Of a DNA stretch of 64,000 nt, positions 26,298-34,489 are shown piece by piece; position 1 is the first letter of the stretch; every line of letters starts with the position of its first letter. Location: assembly GCA_025210475.1 (NCBI GenBank), contig JAOARW010000029.1, forward strand, positions 1 to 64,000. Reading direction: 5' to 3'. The position numbers and the translations under genes are program-made. Origin of the DNA: Carboxylicivirga sp. GTDB lineage: Bacteria > Bacteroidota > Bacteroidia > Bacteroidales > Marinilabiliaceae. The notes beneath the pieces were generated by a model, which was given only the letters and a program-made list of their open reading frames with translations, was not told the DNA's origin and ran no database searches.

Positions 26298-28262
26298 ATG
26301 AAAAAGATTTTTTTCGTTTTAATAACATGCATCCTCGTAGTATTTAATGCATGTGAGAAAGAAAAGATAATAAAAGAATACGTTGATCCACAAGTGTATT
26401 TAAAACCTACTGAGATTTCTTTCAGCAGTAGCGATGAGCAAAAGAAGATTTATTTAAGCGTTGAAAATCATCAAAAAACCGATTATCAATTAATAACCGA
26501 CTCTAAATGGATTAATTTTGATTTACAGTCTGGCTCAATTAATGATAACATTATTGAACATGTGGTGACGGTTAATAAAGATGGATTTAAACCCGGTGTT
26601 TATAAAGATTCAATATATGTTTTAACAAATAATGCAGGAACGGTCTCTGCATCTGTGGTTATGTACGTTGATCGCGAGCCAAAGTTAAGTGTTAAACCTG
26701 CTGCATTATCGTTTTTACCTGAAACAGACAATTTGACGCTTGAAATTAAAAATGAAGGAAATTGCGAACTCAGTTATCATCTTCGATGTAAAAGTGACTG
26801 GTTGATCTTACCAGAATATACATATGGTAATTTTCTGGAGGTTGGGTATACGGTAAAACCTGAAATAACATGTAATATTTTGGGACTCGCTCCTGGTGAA
26901 TATAAGGATACCATCTATGTTGATTATGCCAGTGAGCAAATTAAAATACCTGTTGATCTGAGTGTAGCAGAGCAAAGTAAAATTGTAGTACATGAAGAGC
27001 AAATTATTTTTGCGCCATTTGTTACAGAGTACAGTTTTTACATTTATAATCACGGTAATGTAAAAACTAACGCGAAACTGGCTTATAATGAAACCTACAT
27101 GTCCCTTGAGGATAAAGAATATCAGATTGAGGCCGGAGATAGCGCATTGGTTAAATTAAAACTGATAGAGGAAAATTTAAGTGATGGAGATCAGATATCG
27201 GAATCGATAAAGGTTTCCAATTCAAATCAGGAAATCGATCTGCCTGTTGTCATTCATTATCAGAAAGAACGTAAAATGAGATTAGAGCATAATATTATTG
27301 ATGCTGATTATAATCCAAATACAAAAATGCTTGTTACAGTAGCAAGTGATCCGTTATTAATATCATTCTATGACATTGTTGAAAAAGATACACTCTGTCT
27401 GCCTTTGCCATCGAGCCCCAAATGTGTTTCTATATCTCCCAATGGTAAAATTGCTGCGGTTGGTCACGATGCGATGGTCTCATTCTTTGATATTACGACC
27501 AGGCAATTGATTAATCAATGGTATGTAAATGTTGAATGTCGCGATATATTGGTATCCAATGATGGCTTTGCTTATGTGTCATTAAAAAATGATAATTGGG
27601 AAACCCCATCAATAACCGGTGTGAATAGGAATAATGGCAATGTGAATGGATATGCCAGTGCTTCCACTAGTAACGAACTGCAGTTAGTTTTTCAACCAAA
27701 AACCAATAACATCTATTCTTTAACATTGGGTGTTTCTCCGGAAGATATTTATAAATGGACCATTGATTCTTCAAAAGCCGCAAAATATCAATACGATTCA
27801 GAGTATCATGGCGATTATAGTATGGGGAGTGATTTATGGATAACTGATGATGGTAAGCGAATAATTACATCATCAGGGAATACATTTTCGACGGCAAACG
27901 ACAAATCTCAAGATGTTAAATATGCCGGAAAAATAGTTAAATCCGAAGCTTATAATTACGAAAAAGTGATTACCCATGTTGACGATGCTGCTGATAGGAG
28001 TGAGCTTATTATTGTAGATACGAAGAAGGACTGGAATGAAATTAAAGGAGCAACAGTTCAAATTATTAATGCCACTAATTTAATGTATAAAAAGACCTTG
28101 GCACTCGAAAATTACCATTCCAACTATAATGGACAAGTTGAAGAATATGAGGCCGTACCAATTTATGCATTTTATAATAATCATGATGACAATTACCTGG
28201 TAATAACAACATCGCTGGATGCACCATTCTTAAATAAATGGGCCATACAAACTATTGACTAA
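26298..28262 (+). CDS. Surface lipoprotein: BACON-like domains plus C-terminal beta-propeller
   Basis: A 654-residue lipoprotein: signal peptide with lipobox FNAC (about residues 16-19). Three BACON-like/Ig-like domains follow (about 30-125, 128-225, 228-325); each opens with a segment such as LKPTEISFSSSDEQKKIYLSV or LSVKPAALSFLPETDNLTLEI, and contains the typical PGVYKDSIYV or PGEYKDTIYVDY turn. Residues about 335-650 form alternating WD40/YVTN-like strands (ISPNGKIAAVGHDAMVSFFDI), probably a propeller. It may bind mucin or glycan at the surface; the target is unknown. It has its own terminator and seems separate from the SusCD operon. Confidence 0.7.
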   Translation: MKKIFFVLITCILVVFNACEKEKIIKEYVDPQVYLKPTEISFSSSDEQKKIYLSVENHQKTDYQLITDSKWINFDLQSGSINDNIIEHVVTVNKDGFKPGVYKDSIYVLTNNAGTVSASVVMYVDREPKLSVKPAALSFLPETDNLTLEIKNEGNCELSYHLRCKSDWLILPEYTYGNFLEVGYTVKPEITCNILGLAPGEYKDTIYVDYASEQIKIPVDLSVAEQSKIVVHEEQIIFAPFVTEYSFYIYNHGNVKTNAKLAYNETYMSLEDKEYQIEAGDSALVKLKLIEENLSDGDQISESIKVSNSNQEIDLPVVIHYQKERKMRLEHNIIDADYNPNTKMLVTVASDPLLISFYDIVEKDTLCLPLPSSPKCVSISPNGKIAAVGHDAMVSFFDITTRQLINQWYVNVECRDILVSNDGFAYVSLKNDNWETPSITGVNRNNGNVNGYASASTSNELQLVFQPKTNNIYSLTLGVSPEDIYKWTIDSSKAAKYQYDSEYHGDYSMGSDLWITDDGKRIITSSGNTFSTANDKSQDVKYAGKIVKSEAYNYEKVITHVDDAADRSELIIVDTKKDWNEIKGATVQIINATNLMYKKTLALENYHSNYNGQVEEYEAVPIYAFYNNHDDNYLVITTSLDAPFLNKWAIQTID

Positions 28263-28271
28263 AACATTGGC

Positions 28272-28296
28272 GAGCCGGCGAGAGTCGGCTCTTTTG
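28272..28296 (+). terminator. Intrinsic terminator
   Basis: GAGCCG (28272-28277) and CGGCTC (28286-28291) form a hairpin followed by TTTTGCATTTTTT, 10 bases after the propeller lipoprotein stop. Confidence 0.75.
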
Positions 28297-28359
28297 CATT
28301 TTTTAGATCATTAGTATTATTCATCTTTCACCAGAGTAATACATTTGCTATTACAAGCG

Positions 28360-28515
28360 GCTTCGATTGTCGAATTACTTTTATCGATCTCACTTTGATG
28401 CTTCTTCGATACAGCATTGATATAGCTTCGTATGTGCTTCGTACCATCTTCGCTATGCGCGCGTACCGAAGATGTATCGACCATGTGTCGAAGCAATCCC
28501 GAATAAGCATCGATA
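28360..28515. other. Complex imperfect inverted repeat, no gene
   Basis: Nested arms include CATCTTCG/CGAAGATG around CTATGCGCGCGTAC, and outside them TCGATAC/GTATCGA and GCTTC/GAAGC. CTTCG occurs many times. Frames on both strands are open, but their translations have no protein-like pattern. The segment 28515-28718 is A/T-rich with nothing recognised. Confidence 0.45.
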
Positions 28516-28718
28516 AAAAACAGAAAATCACAAAAAAACCTTGTTTTTTAGCTAAAAAGCATCCAAAAAACATCATTTTACCACGAAATGGTGACAAAAA
28601 GTTAAAAAACTTCTGTTTTTGTTTTTTATATGTTAATTAGTGGTTTTGTGAAATGAGCTTATGTTTCAGCATGTCAGTTGTTTGTGATTTTTTATTTTCA
28701 CGGTAATATTACAGTTAT

Positions 28719-28748
28719 TTTGTTTGCCTTTATTAATCCTTAGATTTG
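28719..28748 (+). promoter_or_regulatory. Promoter of the shortened CAT-like gene
   Basis: TTTG (28719-28722), an 18-base spacer and TAGATTTG (28741-28748) fit the Bacteroidota consensus. The predicted message would have a leader of about 37 bases before ATG 28791. Confidence 0.6.
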
Positions 28749-28790
28749 AATCATATCTGCAGGTAATATCAATTGTTAACGCCACCTATT

Positions 28791-29123
28791 ATGAAAAAAC
28801 GACTCGATGTAGAGAACTGGGAGCGCAAAGAACATTATAAGTTCTTTACGAAATTTGAAGAGCCATTTTGGGGAGTAACAACAGAAATCGACTGTGGTAT
28901 GGCTTACGAATACTGTAAAGCAAATGGCTATTCATTTACTTTACCGGATAGTTGTCCGAAAATAACATTTGGTAAAATGACCGATGAGCATGGCGTTAAA
29001 ACTATGCCGGTATCCATTCATGTTCACCACGCCCTGGTTGATGGTTATCATGTTGGGCAATTTGTAGAAAAGTACCAAAGGCTAATGAATGAGAAGCCTG
29101 CCAACAATGGTTTGAACCAATAA
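28791..29123 (+). CDS. Shortened chloramphenicol acetyltransferase-like protein
   Basis: The 110 residues match the two ends of a CAT-family trimeric acetyltransferase, normally about 210-220 residues. Residues 1-50 correspond to the N-terminus (LDVENWERKEHYKFF, then VTTEIDC). Residues 51-110 correspond to the C-terminus (CPKITFGKM, then the catalytic HHALVDGYHVGQF). Roughly 90-95 central residues appear to be missing, in frame, at the junction SFTL/PDSCP. The catalytic histidine is kept but much of the fold is gone, so acetyltransferase activity is doubtful. It has its own promoter. The ATG at 28791 is preferred to the TTG at 28773. Family assignment is firm; interpretation as a deletion is inference. 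Confidence 0.75.
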   Translation: MKKRLDVENWERKEHYKFFTKFEEPFWGVTTEIDCGMAYEYCKANGYSFTLPDSCPKITFGKMTDEHGVKTMPVSIHVHHALVDGYHVGQFVEKYQRLMNEKPANNGLNQ

Positions 29124-29404
29124 CTTCTAATAAAGATGTACAGGCGATTGATTTAATACAAGTTTAGCTTATAAAAAGCTCCCAAGCTTTACCCTATTTT
29201 ATAAAATAAGTTTGTTAGGCAAGAGCTTGGTACTTTTCGCTAGTCAATAAATTTTATCGTATAGAAGAATAAACTTCTAACCTTTCAATACAATTTGTAA
29301 TTTTCTAACTAACCCACGCAACCCAAGCATTTAAACCGCGTCAATATTCTACCTGCATCAAAAATGTAGGGTAAAAAGGGGAATTAACAGTTAGAATCTA
29401 ACAA

Positions 29405-30271
29405 ATGAGAAATGGGTTTTGTATTTGGGCAATGCTCTTGGCTTTGCTATTGCCTGCATGTAAAAAGGTTGAACCTTTTGTGTACAGATCAGATTATGAT
29501 CTAAGCGTTATGTCTTTTAATTTAAGGTATGATGAGCCGGCCGATGGTAAACATCAATGGAGTAATCGCAAAGAGGCAATCATAAAAATGTTCAGGGAAA
29601 CGCAGCCTTCGGTGTTTGGTATACAGGAGGGGTTGCACCACATGGTGAATTATTTGGATGAAAGCTTGGCGGAGTACAGTTATGTTGGCCTTGGGCGTGA
29701 TGATGGGCACAGTAGCGGGGAGTATAATGCTATTTTTTATCATGCAGAAAACTATGAATTACTTGAGAGCAATACTTTCTGGTTGAGTGAGACTCCGGAT
29801 GTTGTATCGATGGGGTGGGATGCTGTATGTTATAGAATTGTAACATGGGCGAAGCTAAAGAATAAAGAAACAGAAAAGGAATTTTTTGTATTCAACACAC
29901 ACTTTGATCACAAAGGGAAAACAGCGCAGAGACAATCAGGAAAGTTACTTGTAAAAAAGGTTAAGGAAATAGCTGGTGAAGATGCTCCTGTGATTATTAC
30001 GGGTGATTTAAATGTACTAATCCGAAATAAGGCCTTAAAACCAATTGTTGATAACTACTTCAGTTCCCGTCGTTTTGCAAACCATACAGATAATAAGCAG
30101 TCGTTTAATTTTTTTGGTAAATGGCCATTAAAGTGGAACATCGATTTCATTTTCTATAAAAATGCTCATGCATTGGCTTTTCGAACGATAACAGAGGATT
30201 TTGGAGTACCTTATATATCAGATCATTATCCCATTCTAACACACTTCAGTTTAGCAAAATCACAAAAGTAG
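29405..30271 (+). CDS. Endonuclease/exonuclease/phosphatase-family lipoprotein
   Basis: A 288-residue exported protein with lipobox LPAC (about residues 16-19). The EEP fold shows its usual motifs: VMSFNLRYD, FGIQEG with the metal-binding glutamate, NTHFDHKG, VIITGDLNV and the terminal SDHYPI with the catalytic D-H pair. Bacteroidota members of this group are often annotated as secreted phosphodiesterases or phosphatases; the substrate cannot be assigned. It is followed 6 bases later by an outer-membrane lipid-A deacylase-like gene, so the two may act together at the cell envelope. The interval 29124-29404 before it holds one hairpin (CCAAGCT/AGCTTGG) and no gene. Confidence 0.88.
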   Translation: MRNGFCIWAMLLALLLPACKKVEPFVYRSDYDLSVMSFNLRYDEPADGKHQWSNRKEAIIKMFRETQPSVFGIQEGLHHMVNYLDESLAEYSYVGLGRDDGHSSGEYNAIFYHAENYELLESNTFWLSETPDVVSMGWDAVCYRIVTWAKLKNKETEKEFFVFNTHFDHKGKTAQRQSGKLLVKKVKEIAGEDAPVIITGDLNVLIRNKALKPIVDNYFSSRRFANHTDNKQSFNFFGKWPLKWNIDFIFYKNAHALAFRTITEDFGVPYISDHYPILTHFSLAKSQK

Positions 30272-30277
30272 ATATGT

Positions 30278-30982
30278 ATGAGAAAAGTTATTATAATACA
30301 AATCGTAATAATGATTGTGAACCTGACTGTTGTGAGGGCACAAAGTAATAAAACCAGCTGGCCTTTAATACCGGGATTTGGACCCGAGAGTCCTCTTACT
30401 TTAACTAACGAAGGAACGTTTGCGGTGGTAATGGGAGGAGCTGTAGTGTCTTACGCATTGACCGAATTGCTTTTTAAGAATGGCGAAAACCTGAATTATT
30501 ATCAGGCACGTGTAGGGATGAATCATGAGCATTTCTGGGGTTTTAGAAACGTGTTTTTTCAGAACTTTGGTGTGGAAAACCGGGTAGCAAACTGGTTTGC
30601 TTTTGCGGCTGAGTTTAATATGCAGCAATGGAATGATCGCACACCCGGTATTGATTCGAAGGATAAGTTTGGAATGGGGGCTGGTTTGATGACGTACTAT
30701 CGCTGGTATTTATTTGGTAAAAAACGTATCAGCCCTTATTTGGAGTACGGAACCGGATTGTTTTATGGAGTTAAGTCATTTCCCTATAATGGGACTAATT
30801 TTACCTTTAATCACTCTACCCAATTGGGGCTTGAGTATACTTTTATAAACAAAAATAAACTGCGTTTTTCTTACGGTCAGTTCCATCAGTCCAATAATTA
30901 TCTCTTTGAGTTAAATCCGGGATACGATGGAGACGGTTTTAGCTTTACTTATTCCTGGTTTTGGAAAACTTCAAAGTGGTAA
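30278..30982 (+). CDS. PagL-like acyloxyacyl hydrolase (lipid A 3-O-deacylase family)
   Basis: A 234-residue outer-membrane beta-barrel protein. Signal peptide about residues 1-21 (ending VVRAQ). Alternating aromatic-rich strands follow. Near the C-terminus SYGQFHQSNNYLFELNPGYDG corresponds to the PagL active-site region (H-x-S, then the N-P-G turn), after LGLEYTFINKNKLRFSY, and the chain ends FTYSWFW. PagL removes the 3-O-linked acyl chain from lipid A. The H-x-S pair is present and the following glutamate is probably the third catalytic residue. It is co-directional with and 6 bases from the phosphatase-family lipoprotein. Confidence 0.75.
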   Translation: MRKVIIIQIVIMIVNLTVVRAQSNKTSWPLIPGFGPESPLTLTNEGTFAVVMGGAVVSYALTELLFKNGENLNYYQARVGMNHEHFWGFRNVFFQNFGVENRVANWFAFAAEFNMQQWNDRTPGIDSKDKFGMGAGLMTYYRWYLFGKKRISPYLEYGTGLFYGVKSFPYNGTNFTFNHSTQLGLEYTFINKNKLRFSYGQFHQSNNYLFELNPGYDGDGFSFTYSWFWKTSKW

Positions 30983-31066
30983 TGAGTTGGGAATCGTATT
31001 GATGTTATTTATTTTATATATAAAACAAATGTGATAAATATCATGATTTACAATAGAAAAATATTT

Positions 31067-31190
31067 TTCCTTTGCAGCCAATAACTCATCAGCAAACTAT
31101 TGGTTTAAATTAATAAGTAGGACGATTAACAATAACCGTACTTACGGCCGATAATATTAACCCGAAACAGAACGCTGTTTCGGGCTTTTT
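31067..31190 (+). ncRNA. Candidate small RNA between convergent genes
   Basis: A weak -7-like TTCCTTTG (31067-31074) precedes a stem CCAATA/TATTGG (31078-31083, 31098-31103), an AAGTA/TACTT pairing, and a strong intrinsic terminator CCCGAAACAG-AACG-CTGTTTCGGG (31161-31184) followed by T6. The predicted transcript is about 110 bases and has no reading frame. Alternatively the terminator alone serves the PagL-like gene, which ends 180 bases upstream. Confidence 0.35.
31161..31190 (+). terminator. Intrinsic terminator
   Basis: A perfect 10-bp stem with an AACG loop followed by CTTTTTTATA. Confidence 0.9.
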
Positions 31191-31215
31191 TATATCATTT
31201 TTATGGGGTAAGAAG

Positions 31216-31692
31216 TTATTCCACAGCTACTTTAATCACAATTTTTTCAACAATAGATGGAGCATCCACACTAATACATGGTGCGTGTAAATCTTCTGGA
31301 TATAAAATACATCCCATTCCTGCTGTTAAGCGAAAGGATGAGTAATCGGCTACCTTTGGAAAGTGCAGGTCTCTTTCTTTGTCATAATCATCTTCTTTTA
31401 CGATTCGATGAATAGGGGAGTAAAGAATTTGTTCAATACCATTATGGATGTATTGAATGTCAATGTATTTTTTGTGCCCTTCCATTTTAGCCAGCGAAAG
31501 GTCTTTGGTTTCATACGTTTGAAAGATGGCAAATACTTTATCTCCATCAATTTTAACAACTGTGTTTTCACCGTCTTTAAGGCTTTTGAAAATCTCATCC
31601 AGATTCGTGTTTGCCAGATAGTCAAAGGCTTTGGTTAATTTAGAATCATTACACTGTTCTGTCAGTGTTTTAAGTGTGCCGATATGTGCCAT
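31216..31692 (-). CDS. YhcH/YjgK/YiaL (DUF386) family protein
   Basis: A 158-residue cupin-like cytosolic protein. The conserved segments are EGHKKYIDIQYIHNGIE, with metal-ligand histidine, and ILYPEDLHAPCI, with another conserved histidine, plus VEKIVIKVAV at the end. Relatives include EbgC and YhcH, which act on small sugars and, in some cases, anomers of sialic acid; the substrate here is unknown. It stands behind glutamine synthetase on the same strand but is separated by a terminator hairpin. Confidence 0.88.
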   Translation of the reverse strand: MAHIGTLKTLTEQCNDSKLTKAFDYLANTNLDEIFKSLKDGENTVVKIDGDKVFAIFQTYETKDLSLAKMEGHKKYIDIQYIHNGIEQILYSPIHRIVKEDDYDKERDLHFPKVADYSSFRLTAGMGCILYPEDLHAPCISVDAPSIVEKIVIKVAVE

Positions 31693-31741
31693 TGTAATTA
31701 TTTTAAGGTGGCGATAAAGATACTATAATCGCTGAAATCAA

Positions 31742-31769
31742 AGAGCCGGAAAACGAATTCTCCGGCTCT
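31742..31769 (-). terminator. Intrinsic terminator of glnA
   Basis: On the minus strand AGAGCCGGA pairs with TCCGGCTCT (31742-31750 with 31761-31769) and is followed by TTGATTTC. Confidence 0.7.
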
Positions 31770-31838
31770 CATAGGTTTAATTGTGCAAATACTAGACATT
31801 GCTGGTGCAATGTGGATTTATGTATGTTTTTTGGTTTC

Positions 31839-33335
31839 TTATTGACAATGGATGTATTTTAAAACCAACTCACGTATTTCATCGTTCTTTCCATACAGAC
31901 GTTCACTCAGGTCTTTATCCTCAAACTGTTTTAGTTTGTTGATGGTGTGCTCAATAACGCGCTGTGGGAAAATGTTGTTCGCTTCAAAAACATCCCGTTT
32001 CATACTTAACCTTTCAGCAGATTCGTAGCAAGAAGTCGGTAGCTGTTCCAGGCCGCCTTCCGGCATTTTATGGAAGATATTGCCATTAACATATAGTTTT
32101 TCAGCTCGTTCCAGTCCGTCAGGTAAATTTAAACCATGTTCAGCGGCAGTAATCAGGCCGGCGATGGTCAGATGGATATTGGCAGAACCATCAGGTGCTC
32201 TAAACTCAACCGTCTGTTTGCTGTCGGTAGGTGCTGGCTTAATTTCAACTCCCGGATTGGCATCGAATATCATGTTTTCAACACCGCCTGTCCATCCCAG
32301 AGGTACGCGCACCAATGCTGATCGGTTGCGATCGCCCCAGCATATATTGGTTGGCGCTTCCTGATGAGGAACCAGACGCAGGTAGGAAGTAGGAATGGTG
32401 TTACCGAAGGCCGTTAGTGCATCGGCTGTATCCAGAATACCTGCAATTACTTTTTTGGCCACCTCACTCAGACCGTTATCGCTAAGCATAATGTTCTTGC
32501 CATCTTTTTCAACCAGCATGTGGAAGTGCAAGCCACTACCAGCTTTTCCAACAGTGATTTTTGGTGCGAAGCTGATTTCTACATTTAATTTTTCGGCCAG
32601 CATGCGTAATACCCACTTGGCAATCAGCATCTGATCAGCTGCAAACTCCGGATCGGTTGGCAGGAATTCAATTTCATGCTGTTCGTAAGCCTCATTACCG
32701 GCTGTAAAAGTACCCACCTCGGCATGACCATATTTAATCTGTCCACCACACTGGGCAATTAACTTAAGTGCTTCCTTGCGCATGGCTTCAAACTTGGCAA
32801 AAGGTTCCGATTCGTGATAACCTTTTTGATCCGAAGCAGGGAAATTACTGCTGCGCTCGCTGTTAACGTAGTATTCCAGTTCTCCCAAAAATTTCATGCT
32901 CATACCTGTTGAGCTCATAAAATGCTGATGTGCTTTGCGCAAGATATTCTCAGGAGCCGATTCCAAAGCCTGACCTTTGTGATCGTAGAAAGAACACAAT
33001 ATTTCAAGCGAAGGTACTTCAGAGAAAGGATTCAGGAAGGCGGTACGGTAACGTGGTACTACATATAAATCACTGCTGCCAGCTTCCATAAAAGAGAAAA
33101 GACTGGAACCATCTACGCGTTCGCCGGCCGATAGAATGGCATCCAGATGATCGCGGTTGGATACAACGAAGTTTAAACTCTTTAAGCGGCCATCTTCGGC
33201 AACGTATCGGAAGTTAAGCATTCTGATTTCGTTGGCCTCCATGTATTTTATGATGTCCTCTTTGGTAAACGCTGAAGAAGGCTTTTGCAAATACCGTACA
33301 AGTGGATTCGGATTTAAAGTAACTGATATATTCAT
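31839..33335 (-). CDS. glnA: Glutamine synthetase
   Basis: Joins ammonia to glutamate at the cost of ATP. The 498-residue protein has the N-terminal beta-grasp domain (about 20-115) and the catalytic barrel. FLGELEYYV supplies metal-ligand glutamates, GHAEVGTFTAGNEAYEQHEIEF the next ligands, GSGLHFHM the H-bearing strand, and NRSALVRVPLG with VEFRAPDGSANIHL the substrate arginine and ligand regions. It is a GSI-like enzyme, shorter than GSIII. No E. coli-type adenylylation tyrosine motif (NLYDLP) is seen. It starts at ATG 33335 and is divergent from the 33623 outer-membrane gene. Confidence 0.93.
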   Translation of the reverse strand: MNISVTLNPNPLVRYLQKPSSAFTKEDIIKYMEANEIRMLNFRYVAEDGRLKSLNFVVSNRDHLDAILSAGERVDGSSLFSFMEAGSSDLYVVPRYRTAFLNPFSEVPSLEILCSFYDHKGQALESAPENILRKAHQHFMSSTGMSMKFLGELEYYVNSERSSNFPASDQKGYHESEPFAKFEAMRKEALKLIAQCGGQIKYGHAEVGTFTAGNEAYEQHEIEFLPTDPEFAADQMLIAKWVLRMLAEKLNVEISFAPKITVGKAGSGLHFHMLVEKDGKNIMLSDNGLSEVAKKVIAGILDTADALTAFGNTIPTSYLRLVPHQEAPTNICWGDRNRSALVRVPLGWTGGVENMIFDANPGVEIKPAPTDSKQTVEFRAPDGSANIHLTIAGLITAAEHGLNLPDGLERAEKLYVNGNIFHKMPEGGLEQLPTSCYESAERLSMKRDVFEANNIFPQRVIEHTINKLKQFEDKDLSERLYGKNDEIRELVLKYIHCQ

Positions 33336-33622
33336 GGTTGTCTTCTTTTAAATTTTCACGCTTGCAAGATGCTAATACTCGTATTGCTATTTGATGATGT
33401 ATGTCACATTTGTGATTTTGACACTATGTTTTAGAACATGGAATGGGGGTGGAAGAATGAAAAAGTAATAAAAAAGACAAATAAAAAGATTAGTGATAGG
33501 GGGAGCGTGAGTAATAGCAGTAAAATGAAAAATGTACCAGAGCTTCATGTTTCATCTTTAGCTATCTATTGTAACAATGTGGTGCGATTTTTGTATGTTT
33601 ACTGCTCGATAAATTGATAGGT

Positions 33623-34240
33623 ATGCGCGGAATAGTTCTTTTAATCGGAGTTTTTTTTGTTATAAATGGTATTGGTGCACAGGAAAAGATAGACCTTAAT
33701 AGCTCTGTAAGTAATCCTGAGCCGGAATTGGCAGTATCACTGGATTCTATTAAACCGGTGGATTTCGGCGTGAGTGTTGGATTAAGTGCTTTCTCCAATT
33801 TTGAAGGGATGTATGGTTTTAATACTTACGTTTCTCCCCGTTGGTCGATGATGCCATTTAAAAAACTGCAGTTGGATGTTATGCCTTATATGAGTCGGAC
33901 CAACTATTATAATATACCGGCCTGGGGGCAAGATGCAACAAAGCTTACTTTGGACGAGAACATGATCCAGTTTGGACTTTATTCGCAGGCTACCTATTTA
34001 ATTAATGAGAAATGGTATGCCGGAGCGGCGGTATTTTTAAATACCAATATGCCCGAAAGTTCCACATCGCAACTTCAGGGATTTAATAACTTTGGTGCGT
34101 CTACTTACGTGGGTTATCGATTTTCTGATAATTTTAGTGCCGAGGTTTCCTTTGGTGTTAGCAAGCATCCAACATATTATAATCCAACGCCGGGTTTTAT
34201 GCCCATGATGCATCCTCGAAATCCTTATAATCGATTTTAG
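33623..34240 (+). CDS. Hypothetical outer-membrane beta-barrel protein
   Basis: A 205-residue exported protein of unknown function. Signal peptide residues about 1-19 (LLIGVFFVINGIGAQ). After a 25-residue linker, alternating strands with tyrosine and phenylalanine (FGVSVGLSAFSNFEGMYGF, FGLYSQATYLINEKWYAGAAVF, STYVGYRFSDNFSAEVSFGV) indicate a small barrel. The C-terminus ends in a proline/methionine/asparagine-rich tail without the usual terminal aromatic. ATG 33623 is preferred to TTG 33614. The next small gene begins 7 bases after its stop. Intergenic 33336-33622 upstream contains TATGTTTA near 33593, a near-match to the -7 element. Confidence 0.65.
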   Translation: MRGIVLLIGVFFVINGIGAQEKIDLNSSVSNPEPELAVSLDSIKPVDFGVSVGLSAFSNFEGMYGFNTYVSPRWSMMPFKKLQLDVMPYMSRTNYYNIPAWGQDATKLTLDENMIQFGLYSQATYLINEKWYAGAAVFLNTNMPESSTSQLQGFNNFGASTYVGYRFSDNFSAEVSFGVSKHPTYYNPTPGFMPMMHPRNPYNRF

Positions 34241-34247
34241 AAATTTG

Positions 34248-34434
34248 ATGGCTCCGTATGATTTATGGTGGATAATGATTTTTGATTGCGTTGTACTGCG
34301 TTGGCCTACGGCAAAAAGAGATTGAAATTGCAAATGTTACTTATGGAGACCGGGAAGCTGAGAACTTGTTCGAAGATCACCCGGCCGAAGTTAGTATCAT
34401 TAATAATAGCAATGTCTTTTTGAAGTTAGCCTAG
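34248..34434 (+). pseudogene. Frameshifted 61-residue single-pass membrane protein
   Basis: ATG 34248 begins MAPYDLWWIMI, and removing one T from the T5 run at 34279-34283 gives a continuous 61-codon frame to TAG 34432-34434. The product would be an N-terminal membrane helix (WWIMILIALYCVG) followed by a charged tail (QKEIEIANVTYGDREAENLFED). As written, the first frame ends at TGA after about 24 codons. Coding-like codon use on both sides of the run supports a genuine small gene. It follows the barrel gene by 7 bases, probably in one operon, and lies just upstream of the IS element. No family is recognised. Confidence 0.5.
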
Positions 34435-34436
34435 AT

Positions 34437-34474
34437 CTTTTTGTTTCGTTTTTGGATCATGCCAAAAATGAAAA
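34437..34474. repeat. Palindromic repeat, second copy
   Basis: CTTTTTGTTTCGTTTTTGG, ATCATG, then CCAAAAATGAAAAG resembles the element at 11630-11668: the framework TTTTTG-TTC-GTTTTT-ATCATG-AAAAATGAA is shared. It lies directly before the IS target site. Confidence 0.5.
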
Positions 34475-34489
34475 GCCTGTCCGGCTAAA

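Noticed and set aside
28328..28640. Open frames on both strands at 28.3-28.6 kb
   Set aside because: They run over a nested inverted repeat and low-complexity A/T sequence; neither strand shows a protein-like pattern.
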